Shown here: positions 23,684 to 28,938 of the stretch, one piece after another
Layout of the letters: every line of letters begins with the position of its first letter
Position numbering within the stretch: position 1 is the stretch's first letter
Source of the DNA: Pseudomonadota bacterium
GTDB lineage: Bacteria; Pseudomonadota; Gammaproteobacteria; Xanthomonadales; Xanthomonadaceae
Reading direction: 5' to 3'
Assembly (NCBI GenBank): GCA_023386795.1
Contig: JAEWJB010000102.1
Coordinates: 1 to 28,938, forward strand
DNA: 28,938 bases
Made by a program: the position numbers and the translations under genes
The notes under the pieces: generated by a model
Seen by the model: only the letters and a program-made list of their open reading frames with translations
Told to the model about the DNA's origin: nothing
Database searches by the model: none

Positions 23684-25309
23684 ATGCGCCTGGCCGCCCT
23701 GCCCTTGATCGCCACCTGCCTGCTGGCCGCGGGCTGCCAGCAACCTGCGCCCACGGCGAAGACCGATACACAGTCGCCGTCGGTCCCGGCCGTCGCGAAC
23801 CCATTCCCTTACGCCGAACTCGACGTCGCCGACCTGCAGGCACGCATGACCCGGGGCGAGCTCGACAGCACGACGCTGACCCGTGCCTACCTGCAACGCA
23901 TCGCGGAGATCGACCGCGAAGGTCCGCGCCTGAACTCCGTGCTGGCACTGAATCCCGACGCACCGAAAGAGGCCGCCGCACTCGACGCGGAACGGCGTGC
24001 CGGCCATGTGCGTGGACCGCTGCACGGCATTCCCGTGCTGCTCAAGGACAACATCGACGCCGTCCCGATGGCCACCACCGCCGGCTCGCTGGCGCTGGCC
24101 AGCCTGCATCCCAGGCGCGACGCTTTTCTGGTGCAGCGCCTGCGCCAGGCCGGCGCGGTGATTCTCGGCAAGACGAACCTCAGCGAGTGGGCGAACTTTC
24201 GCTCATCGCACTCCACCTCCGGCTGGAGCGCCCAGGGCGGCCAGACGCGCAACCCGTACGCGCTCGACCGCAACCCGTGCGGGTCCAGCGCCGGCACCGG
24301 CGCGGCGATCTCGGCCAACCTGGCGGCGGTCGGCATTGGCACCGAGACGGACGGCAGCATCGTCTGTCCTTCGGCGGTCAACGGACTGGTCGGGCTGAAG
24401 CCGACTGTGGGGCTGGTCAGCCGCGACGGCATCGTGCCGATCTCCTTCAGCCAGGACACCGCAGGCCCGATGACCCGCAGCGTGGACGACGCGGCCCTGC
24501 TGCTCGGCGCCATCGCCGGACGCGACCCGGCCGACCCCGCCACGGCCGCACGTCCCGGGCTGGCGGTCTACGACTACGCCGCGCGCCTGAGGCCCGATGC
24601 GCTCAAGGGCGCACGCCTGGGCGTGCTGCGCAGCCGGCTCACCGAAAACCCGGCGATGGCCGCCGCGCTCGATGCCGCCGTCCAGACGCTGCGGCACGCA
24701 GGCGCCACGGTCGTCGATGCGCAGATCCCCACCGACGGTCAGTGGGATGCCGACGAGCAGACCCTGCTGCTATACGAATTCAAGGCCGGCCTGGCCCGGT
24801 ACCTCGCCGCACATGACGCGCCGCTGCGCGACCTCGATGCGCTGATCGCCTTCAACCGCGAGAACGCGGCACGCGAGATGCCGCACTTCGGCCAGGAGCT
24901 GTTCGAGCAAGCAGCCACCAAAGCAGGGCTCAACGCGCCCGAGTACATTGCCGCGCGCACCCGTGCACGGCGTCTGGCCGGCCCGCTCGGCATCGATGCG
25001 GCGTTGCAGGCGCAGCAACTCGATGCCTTGATTGCGCCGACCACCGGCGTCGCATGGGTGACTGACCCCGTGCACGGCGACGATTTCCCGGGCGGCAACT
25101 ACGGTGCCGCAGCGGTGGCGGGCTACCCCAGCCTCAACGTGCCGATGGGCAACATCAACGGCCTGCCAGTCGGCCTGCTGTTCATGGGTACTGCCTGGAG
25201 TGAGCCGCGGCTGCTCGAACTGGGCTACGCCTACGAGCAGCTTACGGGCGCGCGCAAACCGCCGCGCTTCCTGCCCTCCACCGCCGCCGAAGGCGGGAAC
25301 AGGCACTGA
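23684..25309 (+). CDS. Amidase-signature lipoprotein
   Basis: This 541-residue hydrolase of the amidase signature family carries a lipoprotein signal peptide. The lipobox LAAGC gives a lipidated Cys18, so the enzyme should face the periplasm. The Ser-cisSer-Lys triad can be placed. Lys121 is in PVLLKDNID, the cis-Ser is Ser201 in CGSSAGTGAA and nucleophile Ser225 is in TETDGSIVCPS. The 24-residue gap between the serines is usual for the family. It resembles GatA-like and peptide amidases, but no GatB/GatC is adjacent and it is exported, so a tRNA role is excluded. Its substrate is unknown. The ATG at 23684 starts the signal peptide; the frame opens earlier at a TTG. Confidence 0.9.
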   Translation: MRLAALPLIATCLLAAGCQQPAPTAKTDTQSPSVPAVANPFPYAELDVADLQARMTRGELDSTTLTRAYLQRIAEIDREGPRLNSVLALNPDAPKEAAALDAERRAGHVRGPLHGIPVLLKDNIDAVPMATTAGSLALASLHPRRDAFLVQRLRQAGAVILGKTNLSEWANFRSSHSTSGWSAQGGQTRNPYALDRNPCGSSAGTGAAISANLAAVGIGTETDGSIVCPSAVNGLVGLKPTVGLVSRDGIVPISFSQDTAGPMTRSVDDAALLLGAIAGRDPADPATAARPGLAVYDYAARLRPDALKGARLGVLRSRLTENPAMAAALDAAVQTLRHAGATVVDAQIPTDGQWDADEQTLLLYEFKAGLARYLAAHDAPLRDLDALIAFNRENAAREMPHFGQELFEQAATKAGLNAPEYIAARTRARRLAGPLGIDAALQAQQLDALIAPTTGVAWVTDPVHGDDFPGGNYGAAAVAGYPSLNVPMGNINGLPVGLLFMGTAWSEPRLLELGYAYEQLTGARKPPRFLPSTAAEGGNRH

Positions 25310-25316
25310 CGCACGG

Positions 25317-26462
25317 CTACGAGGCGGGCGGCGGCTCGCCAGGCACGATAGCGGGCGCACCATCTTCCGCGCCCGGCGAACGCACGTCGTCGGCTTGCAC
25401 GCGCGGCCGGCGCGGCAGCGTATCGGCCCCCTCCGTGACTTCCGCACGCAGGCGCGGCAGGGCATAGGGATGCTTGCGGGTGAGGAAGTCGATCATCCTT
25501 TCCCGCACCTGGCAGCGCAGGTCGAAGGCATCGCCGGAATTGCGAGCACTCACCAGCAGGCGCACCTGGATCGACTGCTCGCTCGTGTCGGTCACCTGCG
25601 TCACGCATACGCGGCCATCCCACAAAGGGGCTTCGTGGCAGATACGCTCGAGCTCGGCCCTAACCTCTTCCATCGGCGTGCGGTAGTCGAGCCACAGGAA
25701 CGCGGTGCCCAGCAGGTCGGCGCTGCGGCGTGTCCAGTTCTGGAACGGGTTCTCGATGAACCAGGACAGCGGTACCACCATGCGCCGCTCATCCCAGATG
25801 CGCACCACGACGTAGGAGCTGCCGATCTCTTCGATGCGGCCCCACTCGCCTTCCACGATCACCACGTCGTCGAGCCGGATCGGCTGGGTCAGCGCGATCT
25901 GCAGGCCGGCGATGAGGTTGCCGAACACCGGCTTGGCCGCGATACCGGCCACCAGGCCGACGATGCCCGCCGAGGCGAGCAGCGTCTTGCCGATCTGGCG
26001 CACCTGCGGAAAGGTCAGCAGCACGATGGAGACGCCGAGCAGGATCACCGCGCCCATCAGTACGCGGCTCAATACGCGGGTCTGGGTCTGCACGCGGCGC
26101 GCGGCCAGGTTGTCGGCGATGTCGATCGGATGCTCGCGCAGGATCGCCTTCTCGCCCGCGGCCACGGCGCGCACCAGCAACCAGGTCACGCAACCGACCA
26201 GGCCTACGTGCAGGAACTGCTGCAGCATCTCCAGCGGCCTTCCCGACAGCGGGGTGGCTTCGCTGGCGATGCGCAGGAACAGCAACGGCAGCGCGAAGGC
26301 CAGCGGCAGGCTGACCACGCGGGCGATGCGCGCACGCCGGTAATCGCGACCCCGGCTGCGGCGAAACAGCCAGGTCATCAGGGCCCAGGCGACAAGCCCG
26401 GCCAGTGCGCCGACTCCCAACGGGGCTGCGTAATCGCGCAGCAGGTTCCAGTCGATGGCCAA
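25317..26462 (-). CDS. MscS-family mechanosensitive ion channel
   Basis: This 381-residue inner-membrane channel opens on membrane tension to release solutes. There are four hydrophobic segments: about 13-33, 48-65, 83-102 and the pair 130-200. The pore helix and beta-domain entrance (GIVGLVAGIAAKPVFGNLIAGLQIALTQPIRLDDVV) have the Gly/Ala packing pattern of MscS TM3 and the FGN turn. EGEWGRIEEIGSSYVVVRIWDERRMVVPLSWF is the beta domain. The tail is Pro/Glu-rich. The start is TTG, supported by a strong GGAGG 7 nt upstream. It converges on the amidase gene with only 7 nt between stops. It follows the DAHP synthase gene by 74 nt on the same strand. Confidence 0.9.
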   Translation of the reverse strand: MAIDWNLLRDYAAPLGVGALAGLVAWALMTWLFRRSRGRDYRRARIARVVSLPLAFALPLLFLRIASEATPLSGRPLEMLQQFLHVGLVGCVTWLLVRAVAAGEKAILREHPIDIADNLAARRVQTQTRVLSRVLMGAVILLGVSIVLLTFPQVRQIGKTLLASAGIVGLVAGIAAKPVFGNLIAGLQIALTQPIRLDDVVIVEGEWGRIEEIGSSYVVVRIWDERRMVVPLSWFIENPFQNWTRRSADLLGTAFLWLDYRTPMEEVRAELERICHEAPLWDGRVCVTQVTDTSEQSIQVRLLVSARNSGDAFDLRCQVRERMIDFLTRKHPYALPRLRAEVTEGADTLPRRPRVQADDVRSPGAEDGAPAIVPGEPPPAS

Positions 26463-26475
26463 ACCCTATCCTCCA

Positions 26476-26490
26476 TTCCGTGCCACGGAA
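26476..26490. repeat. Perfect 7-bp inverted repeat upstream of the MscS-type gene
   Basis: TTCCGTG and CACGGAA flank one C, immediately ahead of the ribosome binding site of the TTG-started channel gene. It may be a leader hairpin or operator. Confidence 0.4.
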
Positions 26491-26528
26491 CCGAGGATGC
26501 CGTCAGCGCCATGAGCGCAGCGTCATCG

Positions 26529-26548
26529 CTGCACGTTCAACCGTGCAG
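26529..26548. terminator. 7-bp hairpin with the DAHP synthase stop codon in its loop
   Basis: CTGCACG and CGTGCAG form a perfect stem around TTCAAC, whose TCA is the stop codon (26537-26539) of the minus-strand DAHP synthase gene. No T run follows, so a terminator role is uncertain. Confidence 0.45.
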
Positions 26549-27928
26549 GGGGGCGGCGACCTGCTGCTGCTTGCGCACGATCGCCATCGCGATCTCCAGT
26601 GACTGCTCGTAGTTCAGGCGCGGATCGACGGTGGAGCGGTAGGCCCGCTCCAGGTCGCGCTCGGTCAGCTCGCGCGCGCCTCCCGTGCACTCGGTGACAT
26701 CCTCGCCCGTGAGCTCCAGATGTACGCCGCCCAGGCGGGTACCCGCTGCGGCGTGCAGGTCGAACGATGCTTCGACTTCCTGGCGGATGTTGTCGAAACG
26801 GCGCGTCTTGTAGCCGTTGCCCGTGCTTTCGGTGTTGCCGTGCATCGCATCGCACACCCACAACACGCGGCGGCCATCGCGCTTCACCGCGTCCAGCAGC
26901 GGCGGCAGTTTCTCGGCGATCTGTGCGGCGCCCATGCGGTGGATGAAGGTGAGGCGGCCAGGTTCGTCGTCCGGATTCAGGACATCGATCAGGCGCAGCA
27001 GCTGGTCCGGCTGCACGGAAGGACCCACCTTGATTGCGATCGGGTTGCGCACACCGCGCAGGTATTCGACATGGGCGCCATCCAGCGCGGCGGTGCGCAT
27101 GCCGATCCATGGGTAATGCGTGCTGAGGTTGAACCAGCCCCACTGGCGCGGCACCTGGCGGGTCAGCGCCTCCTCGTAAGGCAGCAACAGCGCTTCGTGC
27201 GAGGTATAAAAATCGATGCGATTGAGGTTGTGCACTTCAGAGCCGGACAAGGTCTCCATGAAGCGCACCGCATCGCCGATGGACGCGACCATCTTCTGGT
27301 AATCCTCGGCGAGCGGCGAGCAGCCCACCCACTGCAGGTTCCAATATTCGGGATGGTGCAGGTCGGCGAAGCCGCCATCGATCAGCGCACGCACGAAGTT
27401 CATCGTCATCGCCGAACGCGAATGCGCGGTGATCATGCGCTGCGGATCCGGCACGCGTGCCGCCTCGGTGAACGCCGGCCCATTGACCACGTCACCGCGA
27501 TAGCTGGGCAGGGTCACGCCATCACGGGTTTCGGTGTCGGCCGAGCGCGGCTTGGCGTACTGGCCGGCGAAGCGGCCCACGCGGATCACGGGCAGGCGCA
27601 GGCCGTGGACGAGCACCAGGCTCATCTGCAGCAGCACCTTGAGACGGTTGGAGATGGTATTGGAATCGCACTCGGCGAAATTCTCCGCGCAGTCCCCTCC
27701 CTGCAACAGGAAGCGCTTGCCCTCCTGCGCCTCGGCCAGCTGCCGCTTGAGCGCGAAGATTTCCCAGGAAGTGACCAGCGGCGGGAGCTGGCCCAACTCC
27801 TGCAGTGCGGACTCCAGCGCACCGGCATCGGGATACGTCGGCATCTGCAGGGCCGGACGCTCGCGCCAACTGCGCGGCGACCATTGCGCGGGCAGATTTA
27901 CCGGCTGCGGGGAATGGGGCTGGTGCAT
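26537..27928 (-). CDS. Class II 3-deoxy-7-phosphoheptulonate (DAHP) synthase
   Basis: This is the first enzyme of the shikimate pathway, joining phosphoenolpyruvate and erythrose 4-phosphate. At 463 residues it is the plant-like class II type, equal in size to M. tuberculosis AroG. Seen here: LLQGGDCAENFAE with metal ligand Cys80, RVGRFAGQYAKPR with Arg119, VGPSVQPDQLLRL, FIHRMGAAQIAEKLPPLL, VCDAMHGNTEST with a metal-binding His, and GVHLELTGEDVTEC. Cys80 and Arg119 correspond to Cys87 and Arg126 of the mycobacterial enzyme. GGAG lies 8 nt before the ATG. The gene follows dsbB by 33 nt on the same strand and may share its transcript. No other aromatic amino acid gene is nearby. Confidence 0.95.
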   Translation of the reverse strand: MHQPHSPQPVNLPAQWSPRSWRERPALQMPTYPDAGALESALQELGQLPPLVTSWEIFALKRQLAEAQEGKRFLLQGGDCAENFAECDSNTISNRLKVLLQMSLVLVHGLRLPVIRVGRFAGQYAKPRSADTETRDGVTLPSYRGDVVNGPAFTEAARVPDPQRMITAHSRSAMTMNFVRALIDGGFADLHHPEYWNLQWVGCSPLAEDYQKMVASIGDAVRFMETLSGSEVHNLNRIDFYTSHEALLLPYEEALTRQVPRQWGWFNLSTHYPWIGMRTAALDGAHVEYLRGVRNPIAIKVGPSVQPDQLLRLIDVLNPDDEPGRLTFIHRMGAAQIAEKLPPLLDAVKRDGRRVLWVCDAMHGNTESTGNGYKTRRFDNIRQEVEASFDLHAAAGTRLGGVHLELTGEDVTECTGGARELTERDLERAYRSTVDPRLNYEQSLEIAMAIVRKQQQVAAPLHG

Positions 27929-27961
27929 GGTCGTGACTCCGGGAAAGTGGCGCAGGCGACG

Positions 27962-28480
27962 TCAGAACAGTTTGCGCGGGCCGCGCGCGCGGAAGCCCGC
28001 ATACAAGGCCCATGCGGCCAGCAGCAGGAACCACACCAAGCTCCACATCGGCATGCTCAGGCCCAGAAAACGCCAGTCGACATTGCCGCAGTCACCGGTG
28101 CCGGTGAGGACCGTGCGCAGGACTTCGAACGGCCCCATCGTCTCACTGAGGAAGCTCAGGGGGGGACCGCAGGAAGACATCGCATCACGCGGCATCACCT
28201 GCAACCAGACATGTCGACCGGCTACGCCGATACCGGCGGCCGCGGCGACGAAAGCCAGGAATCCATACATCTTCCGCCCGCCCCTGCCGCGCGGGGCGTG
28301 CAGCGCACCCAGCAGGAACATCACGCCGAGGGCAGCGAAGGCGATCCGCTGGAAGATGCACAACGGACAAGGCTCCAGGCCGTCATGCAGCTGCAGGTAG
28401 ATCGCGTAACCCAGCAGGGCGACGCAGATCAGAAACCCCAGCAGGAACTGGGCGCGGAAGCTCCAACGCAATGGATTCAT
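27962..28480 (-). CDS. dsbB: Disulfide bond formation protein DsbB
   Basis: This 172-residue inner-membrane protein reoxidises DsbA and passes the electrons to quinone. Four membrane helices are visible (about 12-30, 44-61, 70-88 and 143-162). The first redox pair is Cys38-Cys41 in EPCPLCIFQR, with Arg45 near the quinone site. The second pair is Cys104 and Cys131 in the large periplasmic loop (SSCG and GDCG). Length fits the family. The ATG has only a modest ribosome binding site (GAGAG). It lies between rplQ, which has its own terminator, and the DAHP synthase gene. DsbA is not in the window. Confidence 0.95.
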   Translation of the reverse strand: MNPLRWSFRAQFLLGFLICVALLGYAIYLQLHDGLEPCPLCIFQRIAFAALGVMFLLGALHAPRGRGGRKMYGFLAFVAAAAGIGVAGRHVWLQVMPRDAMSSCGPPLSFLSETMGPFEVLRTVLTGTGDCGNVDWRFLGLSMPMWSLVWFLLLAAWALYAGFRARGPRKLF

Positions 28481-28499
28481 TGATGCGGCTCTCGGAACG

Positions 28500-28515
28500 A
28501 TCGGGCCCGATTATC
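28500..28515 (-). promoter_or_regulatory. Candidate dsbB -10 and adjoining palindrome
   Basis: GATAAT on the minus strand (28515-28510) is a likely -10, ending 29 nt before the dsbB ATG. The -35 (TGGCCG at 17 bp) is weak. The perfect 12-bp palindrome ATCGGGCCCGAT (28500-28511) overlaps the end of the -10 and the expected start site. Confidence 0.4.
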
Positions 28516-28553
28516 GACCATCGTCGTCCCCACGGCCACGCCCGCGGCGGCCA

Positions 28554-28584
28554 GCCAAAGAAAAAGCCCGGCAGGGCCGGGCTT
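28554..28584 (-). terminator. Intrinsic terminator of rplQ
   Basis: AAGCCCGGC and GCCGGGCTT form a perfect 9-bp stem with a 3-nt loop. On the minus strand it is followed by TTTCTTTGG. It lies 28 nt after the rplQ stop and probably ends the ribosomal-protein transcript. The stem is identical to the inner part of the terminator at 9940-9963. Confidence 0.85.
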
Positions 28585-28612
28585 CTCTTCGATGCGACAA
28601 GGCGGGCGCGAA

Positions 28613-28938
28613 TTACTCGGCCACTTCCTCGGCGACAGCGGCCGGACGATCGACCAGCTCGACGTACGCCATCGGCGCGTTGTCGCCGGCACGGAAGCCG
28701 CACTTCAGCAGGCGCAGGTAGCCACCCGGACGGGTCGCGTAGCGCGGGCCCAGGATGGTGAACAGGTTGCCCACGGCCTCGGCGTCGCGCAGGCGAGCGA
28801 AGGCAAGACGGCGGTTGGCGACCGAGTCGACCTTGGCCAGGGTGATCAGCGGCTCGGCGACGCGGCGCAGTTCCTTGGCCTTCGGCAGGGTGGTCTTGAT
28901 CAGCTCGTGCTTGAACAGCGAGGCGGCCATGTTCTTGA
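28613..28938 (-). CDS. rplQ: 50S ribosomal protein L17, N-terminus cut by the window edge
   Basis: This large-subunit protein ends the alpha ribosomal operon in many proteobacteria. The visible part holds the L17 core MAASLFKHELIKTTLPKAKE, ANRRLAFARLRD and the C-terminal GDNAPMAYVELVDRP. The ATG at 28930 is not the true start. The frame continues to the window edge as ...K-N-M, matching the internal FRNMAASL-type sequence of L17. About 22 N-terminal residues (the basic RHRK...R.L part) are therefore missing to the right. It is followed by an intrinsic terminator. The rest of the operon (for example rpoA) is expected just outside the window, which is inference. Confidence 0.95.
   Translation of the reverse strand, partial: KNMAASLFKHELIKTTLPKAKELRRVAEPLITLAKVDSVANRRLAFARLRDAEAVGNLFTILGPRYATRPGGYLRLLKCGFRAGDNAPMAYVELVDRPAAVAEEVAE

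Noticed and set aside
26720..28483. 587-residue open frame antisense to the DAHP synthase gene and dsbB
   Set aside because: It runs across two well-supported genes and the gap between them. Its composition is that of an antisense shadow.

Overview
The window is an ordinary, densely coded stretch of a high-GC gammaproteobacterial chromosome. Protein resemblance and gene content suggest the Xanthomonadaceae/Lysobacteraceae (Lysobacter, Luteimonas or Pseudoxanthomonas type). The pointers are a class II DAHP synthase, a TorF-type porin, a sulfate operon led by an OprP-like porin, and Xanthomonas-like lipoproteins. The genus cannot be fixed from sequence alone. I see 27 protein genes, one of them cut by the right edge, and no rRNA, tRNA, CRISPR array, prophage or insertion sequence.

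Layout. 1-1055: a TorF-family porin with its terminator and a complex upstream region. 1056-6410 (minus): a tight sulfate-uptake operon, transcribed porin > sbp > cysT > cysW > cysA, with 2-7 nt gaps. 6591-7793: kbl. 7809-9796 (minus): an rRNA pseudouridine synthase between two small envelope proteins that share a 30-residue motif. 9986-11068 (minus): an OmpA-family protein with a strong terminator. 11427-16089 (plus): a zinc-type alcohol dehydrogenase relative, fadH (2,4-dienoyl-CoA reductase), a SleB-like cell wall hydrolase and a glutathione S-transferase. 16114-20961 (minus): an unknown two-domain protein, prpE, a DUF2501 protein, mdh and ppiB. 21289-25309 (plus): typA/bipA, a DUF2127 membrane protein and a lipoprotein amidase. 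25317-28938 (minus): an MscS-type channel, class II DAHP synthase, dsbB and the end of rplQ.

How the genes work together. The sulfate operon covers both membranes: outer-membrane channel, periplasmic binding protein, two permease subunits and an ATPase. fadH (unsaturated fatty acid oxidation), prpE (propionate activation), mdh (TCA cycle) and kbl (threonine/glycine) are central metabolism, placed side by side without forming one pathway operon. OmpA, the two porins, the lipoproteins, dsbB and the hydrolase are envelope functions.

I found no obvious new multi-gene system. The most interesting material is non-coding. It includes a 46-nt near-perfect palindrome upstream of prpE, a hairpin that could mask the ribosome binding site of an unknown gene, and a recurring arrangement in which stop codons sit in hairpin loops. 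A sigma-54-like promoter with 13-bp direct repeats lies upstream of torF, and the two paralogous small proteins flank the pseudouridine synthase. All of these come from reading the sequence by eye and need computation to confirm.
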